A program made the position numbers and the translations under genes. Shown one piece after another: positions 1 through 6,030 of a stretch of 6,919 nt of DNA. This stretch comes from an uncultured Prevotella sp. GTDB taxonomy: Bacteria > Bacteroidota > Bacteroidia > Bacteroidales > Bacteroidaceae. Positions within the stretch are counted from its first letter, which is position 1; each line of letters starts with the position of its first letter. Location: NCBI GenBank assembly GCA_900546345.1, contig URCI01000081.1:1-6919 (forward strand), written 5' to 3'. Below the pieces are notes generated by a model. That model was not told where the DNA came from. It saw only the letters and a list, made by a program, of their open reading frames with translations, and made no database searches.

Positions 1-657
1 GCTCAGGAAACCAATTATTATAGCATGGCGTCATTCGATGCGCTGAATGCCTTCTCCGTCAGGATGGATGAGCCACAGAAGGCCTGCCGGCCCTTTGACA
101 AAGACCGTGATGGCCTTGTGCCCAGCGGCGGAGCGGCTGCGCTCGTGATAGAGGATTATGATCATGCCGTGCGTCGTGGCGCTACGATTCTTGCCGAGGT
201 GAGTGGATATGGCTTCTCAAGTAATGGTGGCGGCATATCGACACCGAGTGACCAAGGGTGCTTCGTTGCCATGCAGCGTGCCTTGGCTGATGCCGGCGTA
301 TCGGTCGATGATATCGATTATGTCAATGCCCATGCCACATCCACTCCGCAGGGCGATATGTACGAGGCCAAGGCTTTGAAAGAACTGTTTGGCGGTCATC
401 GCGCACTCATCAGCAGCACTAAGTCGATGACCGGACATGAGTGCTGGATGGCAGGAGCCAGTGAGGCGGTTTATTGCACACTGATGATGCAGCGCGGCTT
501 TGTGGCTCCTAACATCAATTTCGAGCATCCCGATGAATATTCCGAGGGGCTTAATATCACTCCAGAGACCGTGCATCAGCCGCTCGACAGAGTGCTGAGC
601 AACTCCTTCGGCTTCGGAGGTACCAACTCTGCCCTCGTCTTCAATAAGGTGGAATAA
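1..657 (+). CDS. Beta-ketoacyl-ACP synthase (FabF-like), C-terminal part
   Basis: Partial gene, open from base 1 to the TAA at 655-657 (218 residues visible); the start and the active-site Cys lie upstream of the window. It is the C-terminal half of a thiolase-fold ketosynthase, which condenses an acyl chain with malonyl-ACP. Seen directly: the CRPFDKDRDG segment, the first catalytic His in NAHATSTP (codon 331-333), the STKSMTGH motif with the second His (436-438), and the terminal glycine-rich loop NSFGFGGTNS. After the second His the sequence reads ECWMAGASE rather than the LLGAAG common in FabF; I recall this variant from Bacteroidetes KSs. By context it is one of the chain-extending or priming KSs of the polyene pathway, but which one cannot be told without the N-terminus. 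A housekeeping FabF next to the cluster is possible but less likely. Confidence 0.93.
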   Translation, partial: AQETNYYSMASFDALNAFSVRMDEPQKACRPFDKDRDGLVPSGGAAALVIEDYDHAVRRGATILAEVSGYGFSSNGGGISTPSDQGCFVAMQRALADAGVSVDDIDYVNAHATSTPQGDMYEAKALKELFGGHRALISSTKSMTGHECWMAGASEAVYCTLMMQRGFVAPNINFEHPDEYSEGLNITPETVHQPLDRVLSNSFGFGGTNSALVFNKVE

Positions 658-730
658 CGTTTTGTTGTGACAATCATCTTAAATTCCTAAGCTATATGAA
701 GAAAGTATTCACTCAAATCCAATAAATAAG
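658..730 (+). other. Intergenic leader before the methyltransferase gene
   Basis: This 73-base AT-rich gap is the longest in the window, so it is the only place where an internal promoter would fit comfortably. I looked for the Bacteroides pattern (TTTG about 20 bases upstream of TAnnTTTG). There is a TTTG at 660-663 but no convincing TAnnTTTG partner downstream. No hairpin followed by a T-run is visible after the KS stop. Read-through transcription from the upstream KS is the simplest view. The methyltransferase ATG at 731 is preceded by an A-rich stretch with no Shine-Dalgarno match. Confidence 0.4.
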
Positions 731-1843
731 ATGCATTTGTCAGAGTCTTTGAAGGAAGCCTACACTTCGGAGCATCTCTCTGCTCCCCAGGCGCAGCGGT
801 TGGCAGAGTATATTACGTGGGCCCCCGTTATCTTCCAGGCCTCGCGTCTGATGGTGAAATGGGGCATCTTCGACCTGCTGCGTGATCATGACCAGGGGCT
901 GACGCGTGACGAGATCGTGGCGCATACCTCTCTCTCCGATTATGCTGTGAAGTGCTTGTTGGAGGCTTCGCTGAGTATCGGAACGGTGCTGGTAGATCCC
1001 GAGACCGACCGATACACGCTTTCCAAGACCGGCTGGTTCCTGGTTACAGACCCTGCCACACGTGTGAATATGGACTTCAACCACGATGTTAATTATGAAG
1101 GCTGGTTCCATCTCGATGCTTCTCTGCGTGAAGGCAAACCTGTAGGGCTCCGTCATTTTGGTGACTGGGCGACGATCTACGAGGGCTTGTCTTCCCTGCC
1201 ACAGCAGGTTCAGCAGAGTTGGTTTGGCTTTGACCACTTCTACAGCGACTCTTCTTTTCCGGAGGCTCTGCGTATTGTGTTTGACGAACACCATGTGCGC
1301 ACGCTTTACGATGTGGGAGGCAACACCGGCAAGTGGGCTTTGCAATGTGTCGGCTATCACGATGATGTGCATGTCACAGTCCTCGATCTGCCCCAGCAGA
1401 TTGCCATGATGCAGGACAATATCCGAGGAAAGCAGGGATGTGACCGCATCGCTGGCTATGGCATAGATCTGCTCGATGACCGTCAGCCCTTCCCCACGAT
1501 GGAGCAAGGACCGGATGCCATCTGGATGAGTCAGTTTCTCGACTGCTTCTCCATGCCCCAGATCGTTAGCATCCTCAGCCGTGCACGTCAGGCAATGACC
1601 GACCACACGCGCATCTACATTATGGAGACGCTGTGGGACCGGCAGAAATACGAGACCGCCGCGCTGTGCCTGACACTGACAAGCCTCTATTTTACGGCCA
1701 TGGCCAACGGCAATTCCAAGATGTACAACACCGAGGACATGGAGCACTGCATCCGTGAGGCCGGATTGGAAATAGAGAAGATTCATGACCACTTAGGACA
1801 GGGACACTCCATCCTCGTGTGTCGCAAGAAGGACAAACAATAG
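731..1843 (+). CDS. SAM-dependent methyltransferase, winged-helix O-methyltransferase family
   Basis: A 370-residue class I methyltransferase that probably methylates the aromatic head group or its precursor. Residues about 20-110 form the N-terminal winged-helix dimerisation domain (GIFDLLRDHDQGLTRDEIV, then DRYTLSKTGWFLV). The Rossmann domain follows. SAM-binding motif I is YDVGGNTGKWAL at about 193-204, and the acidic residue after strand 2 is in VTVLDLP (about 216-221). SQFLDCFS at about 267-274 sits where plant-type and hydroxyneurosporene-type O-methyltransferases carry their catalytic His/Asp region; here no His is seen in that segment. The C-terminal SKMYNTEDMEHCIREAGLE (about 329-347) is typical of the family. 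Length is normal (340-370). Position inside a KS/ACP operon points to tailoring of the polyene. Whether it acts on O or on a ring carbon cannot be read from sequence; the ring of E. coli aryl polyene is C-methylated. Confidence 0.88.
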   Translation: MHLSESLKEAYTSEHLSAPQAQRLAEYITWAPVIFQASRLMVKWGIFDLLRDHDQGLTRDEIVAHTSLSDYAVKCLLEASLSIGTVLVDPETDRYTLSKTGWFLVTDPATRVNMDFNHDVNYEGWFHLDASLREGKPVGLRHFGDWATIYEGLSSLPQQVQQSWFGFDHFYSDSSFPEALRIVFDEHHVRTLYDVGGNTGKWALQCVGYHDDVHVTVLDLPQQIAMMQDNIRGKQGCDRIAGYGIDLLDDRQPFPTMEQGPDAIWMSQFLDCFSMPQIVSILSRARQAMTDHTRIYIMETLWDRQKYETAALCLTLTSLYFTAMANGNSKMYNTEDMEHCIREAGLEIEKIHDHLGQGHSILVCRKKDKQ

Positions 1844-1872
1844 AGAAATAACAATCAATCAACAGATACATT

Positions 1873-2115
1873 ATGTCAAGAAAAGAAATAGAACAAAAGG
1901 TACGCGAGTTTCTCATTGATGAACTCGAGATCGACGAGGACAAGATCAGAGACGACGCCAAACTCAAGGATGACATGGGCATTGACAGCCTCGATTTTGT
2001 TGATATCGTCGTCATCGTCGATAAGAAGTTCGGCTTCAAGATCAAGCCGGAGGAGATGAAGGGTATCGTCACCCTCAAGGACTTCTGTGACTATATCGAG
2101 AAAAAAGTGGGGTAA
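1873..2115 (+). CDS. Acyl carrier protein (first of two)
   Basis: An 80-residue stand-alone ACP that carries the growing chain as a 4'-phosphopantetheine thioester in the cytoplasm. The attachment serine is Ser39 (AGC at 1987-1989) in the motif MGIDSLDFVD. This is followed by the acidic helix II (DIVVIVDKKFGFKI) used for docking to KS, dehydratase and thioesterase partners. Length and acidic composition are standard. The ATG at 1873 has only an A-rich upstream region (AACAATCAATCAACAGATAC) and no Shine-Dalgarno match, as is usual in Bacteroidetes. It lies 29 bases after the methyltransferase and 4 bases before the acyltransferase start, so it is clearly part of the operon. It probably corresponds to one of the two ACPs (ApeE/ApeF) of characterised APE systems; which one is uncertain. 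Confidence 0.95.
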   Translation: MSRKEIEQKVREFLIDELEIDEDKIRDDAKLKDDMGIDSLDFVDIVVIVDKKFGFKIKPEEMKGIVTLKDFCDYIEKKVG

Positions 2116-2119
2116 GCAC

Positions 2120-3022
2120 ATGTCAATTGGTGCTGAGACATATGACAACAGGGCATGGCGGGGTACCACCTTTGGCAATGCCTTCATGTTGCAATGGCTG
2201 ATCAGAGTGCTGCGCCATACCGATGTGCGCATCTGGTATGTCTTTGTCGCTGTCTTTGTCATACCGTTTTGTGTGCTATGCTTTCCCAGCGGCAAGGCTG
2301 TCTATCACTATTTCCGTCGGCGCCAGCGTTTTGGTGTGTTGAAGTCGGCTTGGATGACTTATTGCGATCACGTGCTTTTCTCGCAGGTTGTCATTGATAA
2401 GTTTGCCATGTACGGCGGCAAGCGCTTCCATGTCGATGTCGTGGGCGAGGAGATCTTCCGGCGTCACCGCGACGACAAAGCGCCTTTTGTCATCTTCAGC
2501 AGTCATGTGGGCTGTTATGAGCTGGCCGGTTACACGCTCGACTCGGGCGACAAGCCTTTCAATGCTCTCGTCTATTTTGGTGAGAAGGCCACGGTGATGG
2601 AGAACCGCGACAGGATGTTTGCCGGAAACCACATTCGCATGATCCCTGTCCTGAACGATATGAGCCACCTCTTCCGCATCGAGGAGGCACTCGCCAACGG
2701 CGAGATCGTCAGTCTGCCTGCCGACCGTATCTTCGGGTCACCGAGATCTGTCACCGTCGATCTGTTGGGCTCGCCGGCCCGTCTGCCGGCCGGCCCGTTC
2801 AGTGTGGCAGCGATGCGGGGTGTTGACTGCCTGACTGTGAACGTGATGAAAACATCCTGTCGGGGCTATACAGCCTTTGTCCATGAGCTCTCCTACGACA
2901 AGAAGGCTCCAAGAAAGGCACAGGTCGAGGCGCTGGCACGCGGTTTTGCAGCCGAACTGGAAAAGATGATGAGACGTTATCCCGCACAATGGTATAACTA
3001 TTATGAATTTTGGGACGATTAA
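2120..3022 (+). CDS. LpxL/HtrB-like lipid acyltransferase, membrane anchored
   Basis: About 300 residues from the ATG at 2120, four bases after the ACP stop and preceded by the G-rich AAGTGGGG. An in-frame GTG at 2087 would add 11 residues but lies inside the ACP gene and has no ribosome site, so I prefer the ATG. A single hydrophobic segment near residues 39-56 (IWYVFVAVFVIPFCVLCF) would anchor it in the inner membrane. The acyltransferase HX4E motif is HVGCYE (His129, Glu134). GEIVSLPADRIFGSP (about 194-208) and the ending QWYNYYEFWDD also fit the lysophospholipid/lipid A acyltransferase family. Known members move an acyl chain from ACP to a lipid. In APE clusters such an enzyme is thought to attach the aryl polyene to a glycerolipid-type anchor, and adjacency to the ACP supports ACP-linked polyene as donor. 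The acceptor lipid is unknown. Confidence 0.88.
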   Translation: MSIGAETYDNRAWRGTTFGNAFMLQWLIRVLRHTDVRIWYVFVAVFVIPFCVLCFPSGKAVYHYFRRRQRFGVLKSAWMTYCDHVLFSQVVIDKFAMYGGKRFHVDVVGEEIFRRHRDDKAPFVIFSSHVGCYELAGYTLDSGDKPFNALVYFGEKATVMENRDRMFAGNHIRMIPVLNDMSHLFRIEEALANGEIVSLPADRIFGSPRSVTVDLLGSPARLPAGPFSVAAMRGVDCLTVNVMKTSCRGYTAFVHELSYDKKAPRKAQVEALARGFAAELEKMMRRYPAQWYNYYEFWDD

Positions 3023-3034
3023 CAGAGACTATAT

Positions 3035-3493
3035 ATGGAGAAAATAGATGAGCGGCATCCGTCGGAGACCTTTCTCCGATCCATTGATGTCCACACGCTG
3101 TTGCCTCAGCAAGAACCTTTCGTGATGATCGGCACTCTGGTGGGCTTTGATGCCTCCACCGTTGTCACAGAAACAACGATCAAAGAAGACAATCTTCTCG
3201 CTGATGACGGACTGTTCACAACGGCCGGTATGACAGAAAACATTGCACAGACTTGTGCCGCACGCATTGGTTATTATAATAAGTACATCCTCCGCAAGGG
3301 CGTACAGATAGGCGTGATCGGTGCGGTGAGAAAGATGCATGTCGCCGGTCATCCGCATGTCGGTGACACCATTCGCACGACCGTCTCTGTGGTGCAGGAA
3401 TTGCTGGGCATGACACTGGCCGATGCGACCATCACGCTCAATGGAAACGTCATTGTCACGGCACAAATCAAACTGGCCGTCAAGGACCAGTAA
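3035..3493 (+). CDS. FabZ-like hotdog 3-hydroxyacyl-ACP dehydratase, atypical active site
   Basis: A 152-residue single hotdog-fold protein, 12 bases after the acyltransferase. The opening LLPQQEPFVMIGTLVGFD (about 22-39) parallels the LLPHRxPFLLVD entry of FabZ. NLLADDGLFTTAGMTENIAQ (about 53-72) occupies the place of the central helix, and Glu68 followed by the IAQ matches the FabZ catalytic Glu and the AQ pair. The segment that should hold the GHFPG histidine reads LLADDGL instead, so the canonical catalytic His is absent; His105 and His107 in AGHPH lie elsewhere. Known context: in E. coli the APE dehydratases ApeI and ApeP work as a heterodimer, so this chain may be one half of such a pair, with its partner outside the window. 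Expected role: dehydrating 3-hydroxyacyl-ACP to build the conjugated polyene. The ATG at 3035 has only a weak upstream ribosome site. Confidence 0.85.
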   Translation: MEKIDERHPSETFLRSIDVHTLLPQQEPFVMIGTLVGFDASTVVTETTIKEDNLLADDGLFTTAGMTENIAQTCAARIGYYNKYILRKGVQIGVIGAVRKMHVAGHPHVGDTIRTTVSVVQELLGMTLADATITLNGNVIVTAQIKLAVKDQ

Positions 3494-3520
3494 GGCTATA
3501 TATAATAAGGTGTAAGAAAA

Positions 3521-3525
3521 AGGAG
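3521..3525 (+). promoter_or_regulatory. Ribosome binding site for a GTG start
   Basis: AGGAG, six bases before the GTG at 3532. No in-frame ATG occurs before the codon in VDSMNVV, which would remove the strand and loop carrying the catalytic Asp, so this site decides the thioesterase start. It is one of only two clear Shine-Dalgarno matches in front of genes in the window. Confidence 0.7.
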
Positions 3526-3531
3526 AAGACA

Positions 3532-3978
3532 GTGCAACTGAAGACATCCAAGACATTTGACATCAGATTCAGCGAGGTCGATTCGATGAATGTAGTGTGG
3601 CATGGATCCTATGCGCTTTACCTGGAAGATGCGCGTGAAGCGTTTGGTGCAGAATACGGCCTCGACTATATGAACTATTTCCGTCATCACTGCTATGCCC
3701 CGATCGCCGAGGAGACCATCCGTTATCGCAAGCCGCTGCGCTATGGTATGAAGCCACGTATCGACATTATCTACCGGCCGACAATCTCCGCCAAAGTCAT
3801 CTTTGACTATGAGATCCATGACACGGCCGATGAAAGCCTCATTGCTACGGGGCGCTCCATACAGGCCTTTATGGACATGGATTACCAATTGGTGCTCTAC
3901 AGCCCTGAGTGGTATCAAGCGTGGCAAGAGAAATGGCATGTCTTTGATGATGTCGATGACGACTTATTGCATCCATGA
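3532..3978 (+). CDS. 4-hydroxybenzoyl-CoA/YbgC-type acyl thioesterase
   Basis: A 148-residue single-domain hotdog thioesterase starting with GTG. The signature RFSEVDSMNVVWHGSYALYL (12-31) aligns with the 4-hydroxybenzoyl-CoA thioesterase/YbgC motif. Asp17 falls exactly on the catalytic Asp, followed by VVWH and the long hotdog helix (YALYLEDAREAFGAEYG). The later ETIRYRKPLRYGM (61-73) and the ATGRSIQAF strand (about 107-115) also match the family. Activity is cleavage of acyl-CoA or acyl-ACP thioesters. In characterised APE systems the thioesterase ApeK binds the ACPs and is part of the pathway, so here it may remove stalled chains or release product. The end is D/H-rich (VFDDVDDDLLHP). Its TGA overlaps the next gene's ATG in ATGA at 3975-3978, suggesting translational coupling to the downstream KS. 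Confidence 0.88.
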   Translation: MQLKTSKTFDIRFSEVDSMNVVWHGSYALYLEDAREAFGAEYGLDYMNYFRHHCYAPIAEETIRYRKPLRYGMKPRIDIIYRPTISAKVIFDYEIHDTADESLIATGRSIQAFMDMDYQLVLYSPEWYQAWQEKWHVFDDVDDDLLHP

Positions 3979-5696
3979 TATTCACGATAGGACATAATAT
4001 CTGTTCGCCTTTGGGCATGACGACGGCTGAAAACTTAGCCGCTGTGCGAAGGGGAGAGTCTTCGATCAAAACCTATCCCCACTTGTGGAATCTGCCCGAG
4101 CCTGTCTGCGCCTCATTGTTCTCCGATGATCAGTGGGCAGAGATGGCCATGGAGGATTGCACACCCTTTGAGTCGATGGTGATCGCCTCGGCAACGCGGG
4201 CATTGAAAGATTGTGCCTTCGACGTGGCGGGAAAGGACGTCGTTCTCATTGTGAGCACGACCAAGGCCAATGTCGGACAGCTCGATGATCCTGCCAAACA
4301 GGATGCCTGTCTCTTTCCCGGCATGGCCGCCAAGCATATCGCACGCCGGTTGGGTGTCACGACACAGCCTGTCGTGGTCGATGATGCCTGTGTCTCCGGT
4401 GTCGCAGCCCTCATCACTGCCACGCGGTTGCTGGAAGACGGTGATTATCATTATGCCATTGTCTGCGGTGCCGATCATCAGAATCGGTTCATCGTCTCCG
4501 GTTTCCAGTCCTTCAAGGCCCTGTCCCAAGAGCCGTGCCGCCCCTTCGACATGGAGCGGTCTGGCCTGAATCTTGGAGAAGCAGCCGCCACACTGATTCT
4601 CTCTACCGAGCCATCAGCCACGGATCATGGTTGGATCATCCGTCAAGGAGCCATCCGCAATGATGCCTATCACATCAGTGCACCGAGCCGGCAGGGAGAG
4701 GGAGCACGAAGAGCTTTGCTTGCAGCCCTAGACAACAGCTTGGCATCAGATGAGAAAGGTGCGGCCGACAGTGACACGCTCGCTGTGATCAATGCCCATG
4801 GTACGGCAACCCTGTTCAACGACCAGATGGAGTCGAAAGCGATAGAACGGGCGGGACTCTCGGATACACCGGTCAACGGTTATAAAGGCTATTATGGCCA
4901 CACGATGGGGGCTGCCGGCATTCTGGAAACCATTCTCACCATGGCAGCCCTTGACGAGCATGTCATTCTTGACACAAAGGGCTATGCCGAACGTGGCGTA
5001 TCGGGTAAAATCGATGTCGTGGCGGCTGAGCGTCGGACAGAAAAGCACGCTTTTGTGAAAATGCTCTCAGGATTTGGTGGTTGCAATGCTGCGGTACTCG
5101 TGGATCAGAAACCCTCAGATGACGTCTCCTCCCTGTCGTCTCACACTGGCGAAAGTGACAGATTGGAAGGTGGTAAGGCCATGCGGCAAAGGGCCAATGT
5201 GCGCCTCACACCGGCTGACGGAAGCCTCACCTCCTTATATAAAAAGTATATAGGTGATTACCCCAAGTTCTACAAGATGGACTTGCTGGCAAAGTTGGGT
5301 CTTGTTGCTTCCGAGATGCTGCTCAGAGAGATAGGGGAGGACAAGCCAGCGGACTTTCGCGACGACAGAGCCATTGTCTGTTTCAACCGCTCTGCCTCAC
5401 TTCATGCCGACCGAAAATATCTTGAGACCATCTGTGACAGGGACAATTTCTATCCCAGTCCCTCGTTGTTTGTTTATACATTGCCCAATATCGTGACGGG
5501 AGAGATCGCTATCCGTCATCACTATCTCGGTGAGACGAGTTGTTACATCCTTCCGGAGAAGAACACGACGCTCATGCAGCAACTCTTGCACGCTACTTTC
5601 CGGGACCCGCAGACTCGGAGCATACTCGGCGGGTGGATAGATGCCGAAGACGATGATCATTACGAGGTTGATCTGTCTTTATGGGAAAGAGCGTGA
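3975..5696 (+). CDS. Ketosynthase fused to a partial ketosynthase-like domain
   Basis: 573 residues, against about 380-420 for a single KS. Residues 1-378 are a near-complete KS: Cys139 in DDACVSG, His275 in NAHGTAT, His309 in YYGHTMGAAG, and the ending KMLSGFGGCNAAVLV (362-376). The Cys-His-His triad is therefore intact and the domain could be a true condensing enzyme; a chain-length-factor role is less likely, though DDACVSG is unlike the usual TACSS. After an S/D-rich linker (about 378-402), residues 403-573 form a second block: GDYPKFYKMDLLAKLGLVASEMLL (427-450), then RAIVCFNRSASLHADRKY and PSPSLFVYTLPNIVTGEIAIR (465-514). This resembles the N-terminal half of a KS, with no Cys-His-His. 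Such KS N-terminal-like proteins occur as separate genes in related clusters. The partial domain probably serves in subunit association rather than catalysis; that is inference. The start overlaps the thioesterase stop. Confidence 0.88.
   Translation: MIFTIGHNICSPLGMTTAENLAAVRRGESSIKTYPHLWNLPEPVCASLFSDDQWAEMAMEDCTPFESMVIASATRALKDCAFDVAGKDVVLIVSTTKANVGQLDDPAKQDACLFPGMAAKHIARRLGVTTQPVVVDDACVSGVAALITATRLLEDGDYHYAIVCGADHQNRFIVSGFQSFKALSQEPCRPFDMERSGLNLGEAAATLILSTEPSATDHGWIIRQGAIRNDAYHISAPSRQGEGARRALLAALDNSLASDEKGAADSDTLAVINAHGTATLFNDQMESKAIERAGLSDTPVNGYKGYYGHTMGAAGILETILTMAALDEHVILDTKGYAERGVSGKIDVVAAERRTEKHAFVKMLSGFGGCNAAVLVDQKPSDDVSSLSSHTGESDRLEGGKAMRQRANVRLTPADGSLTSLYKKYIGDYPKFYKMDLLAKLGLVASEMLLREIGEDKPADFRDDRAIVCFNRSASLHADRKYLETICDRDNFYPSPSLFVYTLPNIVTGEIAIRHHYLGETSCYILPEKNTTLMQQLLHATFRDPQTRSILGGWIDAEDDDHYEVDLSLWERA
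5165..5183 (+). promoter_or_regulatory. Possible internal ribosome site and start codon
   Basis: GGAAGGTGG at 5165-5173 stands seven bases before an in-frame ATG at 5181 (Met403 of the fused KS protein). This is precisely where the second, KS-like domain begins. It could yield a separate 171-residue protein, or be a relic of a formerly independent gene. The evidence is purine richness and position only. Confidence 0.3.
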
Positions 5697-5733
5697 GACG
5701 GAAGCTTATGACACTATATAGATCATTTGGATT

Positions 5734-5994
5734 ATGGAAGAATTGATAACAGAATTGAAAAAAGAGATCATCAAGGCACTGAACCTTGAAGAGATGACAC
5801 CCGATGATATCGATGCCGACGCACCCCTCTTTGGAGACGATGGACTCGGTCTGGACTCTATCGACGCTTTGGAACTCATCGTGCTGATGGAGAAACAATA
5901 TGGCATCAAACTGACCAGTGGCGCGCAAGGAAAGGAAATCTTCAAAAGCGTGGCGACCATGGCTGACTATGTCTCCAAAAACCGCAAGAAATAA
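5734..5994 (+). CDS. Acyl carrier protein (second of two)
   Basis: An 86-residue ACP, 37 bases after the fused KS. The phosphopantetheine serine is Ser42 (TCT at 5857-5859) in LFGDDGLGLDSIDALEL, a motif style I associate with ACPs of aryl polyene and flexirubin-type clusters rather than with housekeeping AcpP. A short extra stretch around residues 62-67 (SGAQGK) precedes the final helix, and the protein ends in a basic tail (KNRKK). It is clearly different from the first ACP, which has MGIDSLDFVD and no GLGLDSID, so the two are probably specialised, for example starter or polyene carrier versus extender carrier. The ATG at 5734 has only weak Shine-Dalgarno complementarity. Confidence 0.95.
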   Translation: MEELITELKKEIIKALNLEEMTPDDIDADAPLFGDDGLGLDSIDALELIVLMEKQYGIKLTSGAQGKEIFKSVATMADYVSKNRKK

Positions 5995-6016
5995 TGTCTC
6001 AGACACCATCATGACG

Positions 6017-6021
6017 AGGAG
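6017..6021 (+). promoter_or_regulatory. Ribosome binding site of the third KS gene
   Basis: AGGAG, nine bases before the ATG at 6031. It fixes the start of the truncated KS gene, whose first residues (MNSIAITGTGIICAIG) are a normal KS N-terminus. Confidence 0.65.
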
Positions 6022-6030
6022 AATACAACC

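Noticed and set aside
696..725. Nine-codon mini-ORF (MKKVFTQIQ) just before the methyltransferase, possible leader peptide
   Set aside because: No ribosome site, no amino-acid run suggesting attenuation and no hairpin; most likely chance.
740..1792. Long open frame on the minus strand (about 350 codons) opposite the methyltransferase
   Set aside because: Its translation has no recognisable motif, and the + strand frame is an unmistakable methyltransferase; it is a by-product of codon bias.
2087..2119. GTG start giving the acyltransferase 11 extra residues overlapping the ACP gene
   Set aside because: There is no ribosome site before it, and the ATG at 2120 directly after the ACP stop fits operon spacing better.
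2767..2796. GC-rich repeated GCCGGCCCG and GGCCGGCC palindrome
   Set aside because: It lies inside the acyltransferase coding frame and is explained by codons for Ser-Pro-Ala-Arg-Leu-Pro-Ala-Gly-Pro; no array or stem of regulatory size.
5995..6005. Small perfect palindrome TGTCTCAGACA between ACP 2 and the third KS
   Set aside because: The 5-base arms with a 1-base centre cannot form a hairpin terminator, there is no T-run, and there is no second copy to suggest an operator.
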